In this document: positions 21,790 through 35,295 of the stretch, one piece after another
How the letters are laid out: the number at the start of each line of letters is the position of its first letter
Numbering within the stretch: position 1 is the first letter of the stretch
From: Canna indica
Taxonomy: Eukaryota > Streptophyta > Magnoliopsida > Zingiberales > Cannaceae
Direction of reading: 5' to 3'
Assembly (NCBI GenBank): GCA_034359265.1
Contig: CP136894.1
Location: 31,774,501-31,838,500 of the forward strand
DNA: 64,000 bases
Notes under the pieces: model-generated
What the model saw: the letters and a program-made list of their open reading frames with translations, nothing else
Told to the model about the DNA's origin: nothing
Databases searched by the model: none
Translations under genes and position numbers: made by a program

Positions 21790-23136
21790 TCGACCTCATC
21801 AAATGAGATTGACGTCTAGTAATGTATCATGATTACCCAGATAGTGTGAGGTTCAATATCTAGGGATCGAACACCCTCTTAGGTGTGTAAGCGAGCCAAG
21901 CCGCTCGCAAGCTACTCGAGATCGATTCGGTAAAAACTCGAACTCGACTCGAACTTATCGAGCTCGAGCCGAGCCGAGCCGAGCCAGACATGCGAGCGAG
22001 CCAAGTTCGAGCTAACCTATACTTGGCTCGAGTGGCTCGCGAGCCTAGTTGAGCCTTCTATATATATTATATACCGGGTTTGATTTTTAAATTTTATGAA
22101 CCCGTTACCCTCTAAAAAGAACCCGAGCTTAGTCGAGCTCGAGCTCGGCTCGTGCAGCTTGATTTTTTTTCCGAGCCGAGCCGAGCCGAGCTCGAGTGGC
22201 TTGAATGTAGCTTGAGCCGATAGACCAAGGCTCGATCGAGCTCGAGCCGAGCTCAAACTCATTATTTTCCAAACGAGCCGAGCTCGAGCCGAGCCAAGCT
22301 CGGCTCGGCTCGATTACACCCCTACCATCTGATGATTAGTTTATGTGCAATCAAATCCTTCGGTTACATAATGTCCCAAATGCAGCTATGGTATGGAAGA
22401 CGTGTCAAACTCTAAAATTGATTCATATATAATCCACTCTCTAAAGTCAGAAACTTATTTCCAACTTTCATATCCATTATGGCCAGAGATTTCCCGAGAT
22501 GACACTTGTTGTTGGACATAGGACATTCTCTCCTCTTACTAGGAGTAATCGATTCCTTGTTGGTTGCTCACCCACCTCCAAAAAAGCCTCACTATGCACA
22601 GAGTATTTGATGCATGTCTTTGCAAACCATGCTTGGGAATACACCAAAGCGATAAGTCGTCAATCATAAGATGATCGTGACAACCTCAACTCCGAGGATT
22701 ATTTCTTGCACCTACTATCACCTAAGGAACAACCTATTGGCACTTAAGTAAGGATTCCATTTGGCGTTCCTCCAGCGAGTCTGTTTAGTGGAATCATTCT
22801 CCAGTGAGCTCCTACAGTTGTACATTAATGGCGCCTCATAGGTAACTGTGAGATCAACTATCCCCCCATGATAGGGCATGTACCACTGTACTAGTCCTAC
22901 AGGGGTCATTGATCCCCTACTCGGTGATCCTGCAACTAGAAACATTTTAAACTAGGGCCTCTAGATTCTAGGTCTCACTAGCATGATCTCATCATGGCCC
23001 TAACAATCATTGCTCTAGATCATGAGGTTCATCATAATCTATTAACAGTTAAAGATGCAGCATATGATGAAAAGTTACCTCATTTTATTCATTACCCTTG
23101 ATACATCGACATGTGATTGGGCACTATTCCTTTCAT
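21790..23136 (-). repeat. LTR-like dispersed repeat, copy 2
   Basis: Aligns with 60-951, interrupted only by the inserted element at 21880-22324. Shared landmarks are the atagtgtgaggttcaat segment (21841), aggagtaatcgattcc (22541), tgtacattaatg (22814) and the CCTTTCA end (about 23136). Minus-strand orientation is inferred from the neighbouring gypsy remnant. Confidence 0.55.
21880..22324. mobile_element. MITE-like element rich in GAGCCGAGCTCGAG
   Basis: About 445 bp absent from repeat copy 1 at 60-180, so the insertion boundaries are visible against an empty site. The ends are imperfect terminal inverted repeats (TTAGGTGTGTAAGCGAGCC and, inverted, TAGGGGTGTAATCGAGCC). Both halves are packed with GAGCCGAG, GCTCGAG and their complements, so the whole can fold back on itself. 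No coding capacity. Known plant genomes contain a similar GAGCTCGAGC repeat. The target duplication is unclear. Confidence 0.75.
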
Positions 23137-23814
23137 AAACGCCACGAAGTGTCCGAACCACAAAACACTGAGGTAAGAGCTCGACATACGTTGGCAACTC
23201 GATCCAAGGACAAAGCTCAACACATGTTTGTTGTTCGGCCCGAGATCAGAGGCATATGGTTACAGTTCGGCATGAAAATAGAGCTCGACAAGCAAGCAGA
23301 GGTCGGCACATAATTAGTGCTCAACACGTTATCCTCGGATCATGACCAAGCCGGGGAGCTGTGGACCAGACTAATCCATTAGGCCCGTTTGGTAGGCCCA
23401 TGAAGCATAACTCGACCTAGCCATTTAGAGACTCGGATCCTGTTGGGCTGGCCCAAGTCCAGCACGAGGGCTCCGCCCGGGAACCCTAAGGGATTTTTGT
23501 CTTTAGCTTACACCACGAAGATTTAAACATAATCATAGAAGAATTAAGGGGCACAATTCAGCAATTGACTCATTCAAGGCATATCCCCGTGATAATTGAG
23601 GAGACATCCCTGCCGAATACCTTTCATCAAAGACATGGATTATAAACCAGATCCAACATCTAGAAGCACTCTCTCGAATCCAATTCTTTATAGTCACATC
23701 TCGAATACGTCCTCACTTGAGCGTCGGAGTATCTTTGCATATCACCCTAGAGTCGCATCCATGCAGGAGCCAGGAGGACTTGCAGTGTTTTCAATCTCAA
23801 ACGGGATCAAATAC
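23137..23814 (+). repeat. decayed LTR fragment, possibly Tat/Athila-type gypsy
   Basis: Contains ACTTGAGCGTCGGAGT at 23715-23730, a phrase that recurs in plant Tat/Athila LTRs near R/U5. The preceding region is rich in GCTCGACA and TTCGG phrases. No ORF or clear boundaries. Assignment rests on one remembered motif. Confidence 0.4.
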
Positions 23815-24616
23815 AAAGGGGAAGAGGGGTGGGGAACGAAAGGATAAGGAGGGGTAGGGAAGGGAGAGATGGGGAAGATAGTTAATCCCATGTTTGGATA
23901 GAATAATTAAAAGATGGGTGGGGAAGGGTGAGATAATATACCTCCCTCCTTGTTTGGGTAGAAATTTTAAAGGGTGGGGTCAGGGAGAATAATTATAATG
24001 AAAAGATCCTTAAGCCTTCTATGTGCATTTACTTATAAAATGAAAGTTTACTTGTTTATATCCTTTAATAATTTGTTTAAAATAATTAATTAAAATAAAA
24101 AACATAAATTTTAATAACCAAACTTAAAAGTTACTAACAAATATCTAAAATAGAAAAAATTAAAACGTGTACAAATTTAATAATTAAAAAAAGAAAGAAT
24201 TTTTTGATTTCATAAAGGGCAAAATGATATTTTCGATGACATTAAAATATTCTGAATTTTTTATCTCTCCCTATTTTACCAAAATGGTGGAATAAATGTT
24301 TGAGAGGTTTGGTGAAGTTTGCGAACCCCTTCCCCTCCCTCTAAAATTGAAAGCCAAATATAAAATAATTAACTCATCTCTTCCTCATCCCTCCCTATTC
24401 CACAATTATTAAGGACAATTAGGACATGTTTGCTTCATAAGATAAAGGTTGTTTGTTTAGTGCATGAATTAGAATAAAAATGTGAATAAAAGAATATTTA
24501 TATCCGATGTACACTAGATTTAAAAAATTCATATCCAATCCTCCCTTGTTTATTATCAAATTCAATCCTTTCCTATCAAACAAAGCAAACATACCACTAG
24601 TGTATCAACGTGCGAG
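23815..24616. repeat. GA-rich / CT-rich imperfect inverted repeat
   Basis: A G/A-rich stretch (23817-23975, GGGGAGGGG-type) is mirrored by a C/T-rich stretch (24325-24400), with weak inverted similarity around an AT-rich middle. This suggests an old miniature element. Ends and target duplication not found. Confidence 0.35.
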
Positions 24617-24741
24617 GTGAATAATGCGATTCAGTTGGTTATCCTCAACTCAAATGCTACTGTAATTTTGTTTTATTTTCTTCTCGGTTTGCTGCATTGG
24701 AACCTCCTAGAATGCAACTCTTCCCTACTCTCTGTAATCTT

Positions 24742-24747
24742 TTTATT
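24742..24747 (-). terminator. candidate poly(A) signal of the TBC gene
   Basis: AATAAA on the minus strand, about 510 bases past the proposed stop codon at 25256. The sequence between (24748-25255) has no other gene. Plausible only. Confidence 0.35.
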
Positions 24748-25255
24748 CATCAATGCAAAATGTTTGCACGGGGGACATGATCTCTCTGTCCTCAAAAAGA
24801 AAAATGAGAAAACTATCTCTACCTTGTTCTGATTAATATCCTCTTAAGCGTTAGCAAATTTGCAACGTATATATACAACCTAAAATAAATGAATGAATCA
24901 GTGGATATCTTTTTTCATTATATATTTATATGGTATAGGATATTAGTACAATTAAAGAATCATAGAACATTTTTGGTCTTTAAAGTGATAATGGTAGTGA
25001 CAACAGTACAATTGCAATAGTTTCTTTGAGTGGAGAACAGAGGATCCATGGGTAAGTTTTGCAAGTGCTAGGGTTTTTTAGTACAGGTTGAAGCAGAATC
25101 TGCCCACGTAGGAATATTGAGCAAGGTCTCTTGGAAACTTGGTCTCTGGTGAAACTTTCTTCCTCCATTGACTAAGTCCTCATGAAAGCCTTGTTGTATC
25201 CCACTGCTGGGAATCAAATAATCTATATATTTCTCTGTAGAATATACAACAGCAT

Positions 25256-27094
25256 CTATGGATTTGCCTTGGCCTGCAGATTTGAGAAATCACAAAAACA
25301 AATATAAGAGACCAAGCCTAAATACATTACCAATAAACAAGGATCAACTAATTGATGCTACAATTTGAAAATTCATGGAAGCAATAGGAAACCATTTAAA
25401 AGCTTCATCATCTGAAAATGTGTTGGGAAATTACAAATTTTGTACACAACATGCAGCGATAAGAATACAATCAAAATAATCATGAAAGTGAAAAAACTTG
25501 ACCCAAACCGACCTTGACCAATGAGGTCAAGGACCCAACGATTGTCAGAGTAAACAAAGTACTTTTCTGCCACCATGACCAAGAATCATGAAAAAGTTAA
25601 TTTAGTGCAATCTGATTGAATAAAATGCTCACCATTTTCAGATATTTCTTGTGAAGCTTTATAGCATGACTGCAAGCTTTTTTTGCATCTAAATCTCCAC
25701 TTGTGTCATTTAAAATCTGAAATGAAAAACATCAAATTAGAGACAATATGATGTTATAACTGGAATGACCAAAAATTTTATCTACTAAACATGGAAAAAG
25801 CTTGCAAAATTTTAACTGAAATGAATGACTTTATGCATAAGAGTGTTAACAAATGAAGCATACTTCCTCATTCTATCAACTTATCAGTTGCTTTATACTG
25901 TGATTAAGAATGTCTGTTTCCAAAGGAGAATTTGGATATCTTATAGCAGTTATCTTCTGTTCGTTTGAGTAGTTTTCAGATTCCCATTGCTTCAATGAAT
26001 TTTATGTTAACAACTCAAATTATTCAGAATATATCTGTTAGGTTAATGAGAATAGACAAAACATTTGATATAATCCTAGCTTTTAAATAAATTTCTATTT
26101 GGTGGAAATCTTCTTCACTTTCCTCAAAAAACACATTTGATATATATTTGAAAATGCTTTTTGCTACTAGTTATTAGTATATTTTATAAAGATTAGAAAA
26201 CATGTATAAAGGTGCATATTTTCTTTTGCCCACTCAGGAAAAAGTGTTGAGGTTTTGCTTTCAATATAATTATAATCGGGTAAAAGATAATAATACAGGT
26301 ATACAATTTCTTACCTTAACGACATCATCCAGACCACGTGCTTCCTGCAATAGCTTTGCACTTTTTTCCTTGAGAACACTAGCAACAAGAAAAACTGTGA
26401 TTGGCAAAGGGGCATCAGAACCTTTAGTCACATTCCCATTCTTGATATTATCCCTTTCAAATTTCCCGAACTGGCGAATTGATTTTGGTTTCTTTTTTGA
26501 CCCGTCATTCCTTTCAATTAACTCTGGTTCTTCATAAAGGGCAAACATATCAGGGTGGAATTCTAGAGCCCACATCATCTGCATGAAAATTTAATATATG
26601 CAGTTAAGTTAAATCATACCATTAATCATGGAAAAAAGAAAGTGATACCAAAATAATCATACATTGGAATAAGATGATATAGAGAAAACTATATATCCAC
26701 TAGAGTAACTATTCCTAATAACTTGAGCATAACTTTGAACCACACCACCCATTATACTGGAAGGTATCCCTGACTAACTACTCTATGCCAGTGATCGGGC
26801 TTATGTCATTAGAAATTGAATCATAGCGACTATATATTTGCTTATCCAAACTAGTATTTGGTGTTACATGTTAATGGCCAAAGTTGTTACTTTACTTTGA
26901 TTGTGATTTCTCTAATAGGATTAGGGTATGGTGTGCCATTCTTCAAAAGTGCCATTTGGTCCATTGGTCTAGAATGGCTACTTCAATATTGAGAAAGCGA
27001 CTATGAACTTGAGAAGCTAGTATTAATAATTTTGATCTGAGGATCAACTTTTATTTCTTAAGTAGAGTCATCGTGCATTTTATTGGTTTACTGC

Positions 27095-27143
<49 letters not shown>

Positions 27144-30100
27144 GAAGATCACTGCTGTATATTCATTATGTTTGTTTGGCATAACATAGTCAATGGAAGT
27201 TAAGAAATCAGTGTTCTATCTTTAGATCACTCTCAGGTCTCAACCATATAATAGTTGTTTATCATCAACTATCACAGATAGAAATGGACAAAAAGTGTGA
27301 ACTAAAGTATAGCTGAACTTGAGTTTGAATTTTAGTTCAATTAACAAATGTATTCATCATAAAAGCGAAGCATTTTGTTAAAATTAGCTAGGCACACAGA
27401 ACAACTTACACAATTTGTGAAACGAATAACAAAGAACTATTGGAAACTTGTTAAAATTGTGTTGTTTGGGGCAGTTCCTACTAGCTTAAGCTTTTGCGAA
27501 AAGTGGTTACCTGATTAAAACTTGACATCAAAGTTGGAGGTTCTCAAGATCACATATTTAAAAATGTCTTTCCTACCAGCTTATGCTTTTAGGACAAGTG
27601 GTTTGTCAATTAAAATGGAACATGATATTAGAGTAGGTCCTCAAAATCATGTATTGGAGCAAAACTACCATAAGTAATATCAATCCATATGTTGGGCTTG
27701 GGTTAAGCTTGTTCATCTCAGTTGCCCACAAATGGGGGAGTGTTACTTATAAGTGTAGATTGAGTTATTTCCTGACAACTTAGCTTTTGAAATAACTCTA
27801 CGCACAATGAAAATATGCAGACAATGCATGTGACTATGAACTACATAGGTAAATGAGAAAACTGTCCAATGAGTTTTGGTATGATGCTGAGCTCAGTACC
27901 TCCCAAAGATAGAGAGAATCTCCAAAGGATAATTCACGGCGGAACAACACCATGAACATGCGAACTGCAAAGAGGTAATCACCACCACCTAGTGTTTCTG
28001 TCCAAAATTAAATACTTTTATTAGCATCTCTATATGTGGCCAAATAGTAGCAACAGAAAACAAGGACACGGAATCATAAAAAAAGAATAAGAAACGCGAA
28101 TTGTGTTAGTTTGGTGTTGACATGCTTGATGGAATGTGTATATGTGTAGAAGCATTTCAGTTTCTTGTCAATCACTTGCTATTTTCTTATCCAATTCACA
28201 ATCTGGTATGTTTATAACATATCACATAAAAGGAGAAAAGTTTATTTCTTATGCTGATAACATTCTTAGATGACTGAGAATTAAGTGTAGACATGTTGTT
28301 CACTTTTGTATTTAATCGAACAAATTATATTTTTAGGAATTCAACGAGACTCTAGTTTTTGTTGTGTAACTTACCTAGGTGTTGATGAAGCTTTGGGTCC
28401 AGAACTTGTGTTATTGATGCTAGATTTTGAAGTTGGCTCTCCACCCCAACAGATCGCTCAGTGCATCTGAAATTTCCTCGCTTTAAGATTTCAAATGAGA
28501 GAGTGATTAAAAAAACATGTCAAAGGAAGTATCAAAGAAAACTCCTATCCAGGAGGCATTTTAATGAACAAAAATTACTTGTAAAGAATAAATATGCAAC
28601 ATATCCAGTTACATACTAGTAACACATGCTAGATTGATCCGAAATAACAACATATAAGCAGGGAGTTCACGTTGATAACAAAGTTGCATATTCCAGAGCC
28701 TTCAAGAAACAATATAATGAGCAGAAAAGTAGGTCATGTATCAGGAAAATCTGACACATGACAATTAAATAATCAATTGTCAGAAGCTTAAAGTGCACTA
28801 TTATCAAATATAAGAACTTTATGTTTATATTTTTCAAGGAAGCTTGTCTCATAGGCACAAATTATCATCTTAAGTTCCCATGCACATAATGTGAGATGAA
28901 TTAGGCACAAACTAGCATGCATTTCAAGTGTGGACATCCATTGTGATAAAGTGATCTTAGCATAATTCAAAGTAGAGAATACAAAGAAATTTAGTATGAC
29001 AATTGCTTCAAAACATCTAAAATGTCTGGTAATGAATATCACAAATTTATACCACTTTACAACTTATATATGGTCATTTTATTCTAAATCTTAGCAACAA
29101 TCTTTTTCCTTCAATGTCCGCAAGAATTATGTTTTCCTTGATTGTTATAAAAACAAAGCTGCATATGATAAGTGAACTAAAAATGCATTTTTTCTAATAT
29201 GTTTCATTTAGTCAAATATAAAATACTTAGCATTTTGTAAAGAAATATTTGTCTCCAATAAAATATCTTTTTCGGTTTGAAAGTTGAATTTCAACTTGTA
29301 GTTAAACTGCACACACTGTGGGTATTCCATACAAGAAAATGAGCATAAAATTCTAGTTACAGACTCATAAGAAATAACAATTCTTGAATTCTTCTGAAAA
29401 AGAAGGCTGCCCGAGTTACTATCTCTGACATTACAGTGAAGGTGCTAATTTGCAAAATTGAAGCTAAGGAGATAAGCGACTATTTTTATGACTAAATGAT
29501 GATGAATTTAATGGAGAAAAATGATTGAGATGAATACTATTTTGTTGTCTCTGGCATATAGTTAGTGAGAATGAACCTATTTTGATATGACATGAATACT
29601 ATTTTGTTGAACACTTTACACTTTGAAATGTGTTAAAAGTTAATAGGACATTCAAATGTCCGTATAAGTTGGATATAAACTGGAAGGAGATTGCTTGAAG
29701 GGAATACATAGAACCAGAAAATAGACAATAATAGTCATATGGAAAGATTCCTTATAAGTCTTCTGATAATGGAAGCACTTGGAAATATCCATCTATGTTT
29801 TGGGGAATGGACACCTAAACTAAAATTAAATGTAACCGAACCTGTTCATTTTTTGCTTGGAAAGTAAATCTCCTTGGGTTCAAATGTGTATCAAATATGA
29901 AGAGAAACCCAAGGCTTCAAGAGACATGACACCAATAACTCCTTTAATCCAAATATCCTTTGGTCGTCCTTACTTTTCATTTGGGTATTAAGATGTACCT
30001 TTCAAGGACTAAAACCAATGAGAAGTAATTTGGGGATATAGGCTCTGTCACCAGGAATGCTTAAAAATGCAGTATTAGTCAAAGCAATGAAATTATGAAA

Positions 30101-33100
30101 AGAAAAAGCATGATGCAAATAAGGATATACCAGTTTGCGCATCAAACGCTCAAAGCACCAAAATGCATCTGCTTCATCTTCAAGAAGAATTATCATTGGG
30201 GAGCAAAGATCACTCATTCCTGATATTAAACTATATTAGTAATTTGGTGCAACGTATTAGACAAGAACTACTGTGAACTTGGATAAAAATTACAGCTGAG
30301 TTGCTGATGATCAAGTTCCATCATAAGGAAAAAAGGGAAGAGAAGAAGAAACAAGATAAGAAGTATTTTAGTATGATCCTGATATGCCTACCAAAGGCAT
30401 GCTTGTTCTCTACATAAATAGTTTAAATATTTCATCAGTTGCTAAACTGTGTTATCACCTTGACAATAACCAACATCTTTATCAATCCAAGCATAGACAG
30501 CTAGAATATCCCAGAGCTTTGAAAGATTTTCTTTCTTCTCATAAAATACCAAACTTCTGTCCGTCCGAAGCACATCAAGACCTATCACAAGTTGAAATTC
30601 ATGAAAGTTAAGTAACTTCATAATTAAAGAAATCCACTTATGCATGAAATCATTCTCCAACTGTACATTTCTTAAATAACAACTACTCAAGTTCTTTTTG
30701 TAGTTCGTTTCTTTTGTGAGATATCCATCAATCAATAGATGTTGTTGACAGATGGCAATGGCCCTACATTTCTCTAGAAAAAGTTTCAAAGCAAGATATT
30801 TCTTGTTATAAAGGCACCGTAACTGATAATCAAGCTACAGCCATAAAGGACTCAGAAAGCTAGAAATGGAACAACAAACATAGAGAAGCATAGAGCAGAG
30901 GCAAACTAAAAACAGGCATTAGTACATTACCAATTTGATGTAGTGTAAGCTTCCAATTGATCACTTGTTTATCCATACAAATATCAGCATCAGTTTGTGC
31001 CCTGGAAGGAGTTGGCCCAGGACTAGCTTCCATGAGAACTAAAGGATCTTGAATAGGTTTACCATCCTCAGTGACTAATGGAGCTGTGACAATTATTCCA
31101 CTGCCAACATGGGTATCCAACTCCTTACATACATCCTTCCATCTTGCATATTGCACTCTACATTACAAATGTTATCTTAAGTTGGACATATGTAAGTCTA
31201 GAAATTTTTTCTGATGCAGCAAAACAATATAAAGAGTCCTGACTACTTCAACTAGTCTTACAGACACACTTAAACCAGACAATTATTTTTCTAGCTACCC
31301 GAAGATATATAAAGAAGTAGATTATAGATTTCCATGAAACTTATCATACAATTTGTTTCAATATAACAGAAAAGAAAAGCTCTAGAATGCACAATGTGGC
31401 ATACCCTTAGGCATCCCGTATGCACACAACTACAGTTACAAGTAGCTAACAATTAGCTTAAAACTCTATATAAATGAACATCTTATTGTAAGATACTTGG
31501 GAACTAAATGTGAGAGTAGTAAGAAATAGAAATGAATTTTGTGAATAATACCAAAGAAATTCCAACAAAGAGCAGCTTGGAAAGCTCTGATAGCCATTGA
31601 TTTCCCCATGTTGACATGCTAGTGTGCTAACATGGTGCCAGCCTGGCAGCAAGAAATTTAATTCTATCACCTTATCAGCCACAGCCATCTCGCAACAGCT
31701 GTCAACTACAGAAATATCGAGGAATTGCAGGCTACCCAAGCCCTATCTTTCTCCTCTCTTTTGTTTCACATCAATAACCATGTGTCAGCATGCGATAGGC
31801 ACTGAGATAATGACATGTGCATTCTCATCCATTGGTTGCATGCAAAGTTGTGAACAAGTCAGATTATTTTTATTTCACATTTCTGATTCTATTGCTTCTG
31901 GATAATGTTTGTATCATTTCTAAATCCATACAACATAGAGTTTTCAAGATAAGAGTTCACCTTGAAGAATTTTGCATCTTGAGCAGAAACAATCCTACTA
32001 TAGAGTATTTTGGACAGACTATAACTTGGAAAACCAAGGCACATGTCCTTAAAACAATAATTAGCCAGCATGAAAACGTCATTTAATAGTTTAATGCAGA
32101 ACATCATTGTCAGAGAAACAAAATTGCAATAAGACAAACAGGATTCATGTTAGTAAGCATTTCTAGCAGAAATGGAGGCCAGAACCCTCAAAATTGCAAA
32201 ACAACCTTGTACAGCATCTGTAATATGCCAAATGTTAATAAAACAGATTATGCATCAACTATTCCCAACCTTCGCAGTTGTCTCAGCTGTTCTCGTTCTT
32301 CAAAGGTGCTCTTTGGATCAAAGCATCCAAGTATAAACTCCCAAACCTCTCCTCTTATTGAAGGATGAACACCCTAATCCAGTAAGATTTTCAGGTATTG
32401 CGAGTCAATAATACCAAAAGACAAAAAGTTTTGTATCTCCATATATTATTTGTTTTAATATGAAATGTGAATGCTATCGGATAGTGTGCTAAGTTATCAA
32501 CAACACAGATAAACTCAAATCAAAAACATAACTACACAGTCCGATCAAGTACCTAAATGGTTTGATAGCAGTGTTCATTTTAACTAGTGGAGGTTGTCAT
32601 GTTGAACTACTAGTGATGACAAGTGGCACACAGCGAAGTTACAAGGCAAGAGAAAGTTGATCATTATTAGAGTTATTTGTATTTATCTCTTGTTGGTGTA
32701 GGTAAACTTAAGTTGTTCTTTGGACTATTGTGTTCTCTTTATTTCTCTCCCATTATATACTTGAGGGAGGACTTACTGATGGAAATATAAGGGATTTTAC
32801 CTCCTACAATAATAAAGTTAAGTGAGACATCTTGACATTGAATTAACTCGGCCAACCATTGAATTGGACTTCAATTGGTTATATATTCAAGTGGACATTT
32901 TTGGAGTTAATAGACTTGACCATACTATCAGCATGGTTAAGAAATCAAGAGAAACAACATATTGATTTTTCAATTAAACCAAATATAGGATCAATAAGAA
33001 ATAAGATATATTTTCCATAAAATAAGAACACAATTTAGAGTAGTTTGGGGAGTAGCATCCAACCCATAGTATGTTTTATGCAATGATTAATGAGAAATGG

Positions 33101-34332
33101 TGATTAAAATAAGAAAACTAAAAAAATGCAATTTTTCAAGCAAACATAAGAGCTCCAACGTTATAGTAGGCAAAAGAAATTAGCTTTAAACATACCCCTC
33201 GCTGTATACGACTAAGAACTGAAGCAATATCCAAGTGACCATCTGGACTGAATGCAGCTTGCCATCTGCGTACACTAAGAGTCTTTCCAGACTACATGAA
33301 CAAAATAGATAACTTCTTAGGAAATTAATTGAAATAGTTACTACAGAAGGAAATTAGGGACGTTTGGTTGCCCTTATCTAGAAAATACAAAATGTTGCAA
33401 GTAATACTTGCTGTTAAGTTGTTTGGATGCTTGCATTTGTCATTGCAATGTATTACTAAATATGAGATTTTATAGTTTTTTTGTATATTTTATTGTAATT
33501 CATACTTCGAATTTATTATTTGCAAGCCACAAGTGTGACATGTGGAATTCAAGTTGAAATTCATTTGCATCTTCTAAGACCTAAGTGCACCTGCAGTCAT
33601 GTATTTGAAGGCAAATAAACCCCCTTCAATGAAGTTCAAAATTGTCTTTCATGTTAACCAGATGCTCTATGGAAAAATCTATCCGCCTATATGAGTCACA
33701 AGATCTTCGCACAATGCTAAAAAAGTAATGATAAAAAAAGAGAAACGCTCTTTGAGGCCAAAGAGAAAGTGTATCTGAATTTACTAAAGAGAGAAAGAGA
33801 GGAGAGAGTACTGACTTCCCTTGTCAAGTTCTGGAAAATAACAAAATTGTTAGAGTTTCTTCATAACTCAACTTCCATTTCAATGTTAAATAGGTAAAAC
33901 ATTGATATGACATGATATATAAGCTTGGCATTAAAATCTTACAATACAAAGAAAGATTTATGAACGCCCTAAAAAAAGGGTAGGACTATGCTTAGCATTA
34001 CATGACTCGTCTCCTATGTAGAATATTCTGAACAAGCAAATGCCACTCTCTGATATAAAAACATTAAGAACCTAACTTAACCTCAATATGTTTGTCATTC
34101 TGTTTATGTTGTTAATATTTGCTCCATGGAGAAGTTAAACCATCCCAAATCTATTTCTAGCAAAGCAACCAAATCAAAGAAACCCAAAATAACTCATTTC
34201 TACGATCAATGAAAATAAGAAACGACAAAAGCAAACCTTAATCTTGAACTTGCTCTTGGGGCCTTCGGCGCACTCCGTCCGAGCCTCGTAGTAAGAATCC
34301 GCCGGAACTCCAGGATCTTTCCACATCATCAT
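25256..34332 (-). CDS. TBC-domain Rab GTPase-activating protein (plant Gyp1/Gyp7-like)
   Basis: Accelerates GTP hydrolysis on Rab proteins in vesicle traffic (family knowledge). Eleven exons with GT/AG borders and consistent phase: 34332-34237, 33291-33196, 32373-32270, 31157-30931, 30581-30459, 30219-30131, 28480-28375, 27997-27900, 26578-26315, 25716-25633 and 25273-25256. The 1305-nt coding sequence gives 434 residues, the usual size for these plant proteins. The start M-M-M-W-K-D-P-G-V matches them. The TBC domain begins about residue 64 (GVHPSIRGEVWEF) and runs to about 320. The arginine finger is I174-G-L-D-V-L-R180 and the glutamine finger Y213-C-Q215-G216, so it looks active. A basic linker and an Ala/Lys-rich helix follow. 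The last exon (five codons plus stop) is the least certain. No frameshift or stop seen. Confidence 0.92.
27098..27143. repeat. TG/AT microsatellite in TBC intron 8
   Basis: A short TGTG run followed by about 22 TA repeats with one GT interruption, inside the intron between exons 8 and 9. Likely polymorphic. Confidence 0.95.
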
Positions 34333-34570
34333 TTTGCAACGAAGTCCAAGACCAAGCTCCCAAATGAATCAGACCTAAAACAAAATGGAAAGGACCAACA
34401 AATTCTCCAATAAAAACTAGTGATCCCGCCCACCACGCTCGAGCTGAATCTCCGATCAATTATCACCGATCAAACTCCACAAAGATTCAAACTTCTGGGG
34501 GGGAGGGAGCGGGAGAGGAGGGCACTCTCGCGGAAAATGGGACAATTCCTAAATCCGATTGGCTCCGCGT
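34333..34570 (-). promoter_or_regulatory. 5' leader and proximal promoter of the TBC gene
   Basis: On the minus strand a pyrimidine-rich tract (34495-34532) of the kind found near plant transcription starts precedes the ATG. A CCAAT box is at 34558-34562. No clear TATA box was found. Transcript start not determined. Confidence 0.45.
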
Positions 34571-35295
34571 AGATTTGGGTCAATTAAAGTGATTAAGAAG
34601 CTTAACTTAGTATTTTGCAGGAAATTAAGACAGGGCGACAATGCAAGACCAATTCCATCGCCACCCGACCCGGTTCCATGTTGTCTTTCCTTCCTCTATT
34701 ATTTTTCTTGTTTTCTTATTTCCTCTTTCCTATTCGAGCGATTTTGAGTAGGAAAGATTGCCTAAATCTTAGGGGAGGGAGACAGGTTGAATTAGTTATG
34801 GTCGTTTATGGTTATCTTGGGGTACATCAATTAGTTAATCTGTTCCAACACTTTTCTTATCAAATATGTTGTATGGTAACAATAAGCATCAAATGATGAT
34901 TGAGAGGTGGCACTTCAGATTCATTGTCCATTATGATATCAATTGTTGCTAGGGATGATGCATTTGATCCTACCTTGGAACGTGGGACAAGTCTTATATC
35001 GGAATCGGATCTAATAAATGGTTATGAAGAATTTGATTTAATTAATTTAAATTGTAATTTGGGAAAAGTGACTGACCTCCAATTAATTCAATTATGATAA
35101 TAAACATAAATGAAGGCTGTATTCATTTCAAAATAAATTATTTCTCAAGAAAAAAAAGTCTTTTTTTTTCTTTTGTTTGGTTACACATTTGAAAATCATT
35201 TGAAAGTGATTTGAAAATAAGAAAAACTAATGTGTTGTTTGATTAGCGAATACTATTTTATGGTTTGGTTTTAATGAAATTAAAAATTGAAAACA
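34571..35295. other. intergenic, no gene seen
   Basis: A/T-rich sequence between the TBC promoter and the foldback element. The open frames at 34559-34896 and 34900-35097 show no family motif and overlap each other. Confidence 0.5.

Noticed and set aside
22718..22945. Minus-strand 75-residue frame in repeat copy 2 as a gene.
   Set aside because: The same stretch in copy 1 is not open, and the region looks like LTR.
25373..25582. Minus-strand open frame beginning M-V-M-V-A-E-K as the final TBC exon.
   Set aside because: It lacks an acceptor in the right phase and family resemblance. The short exon at 25273-25256 with a clean acceptor gives the expected length.
31458..32137. Open frames between TBC exons 3 and 4.
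   Set aside because: They lie in an intron, overlap on both strands and show no domain.
34559..34896. Two overlapping plus-strand open frames upstream of the TBC gene.
   Set aside because: No family motif, and the composition fits promoter and AT-rich intergenic DNA.
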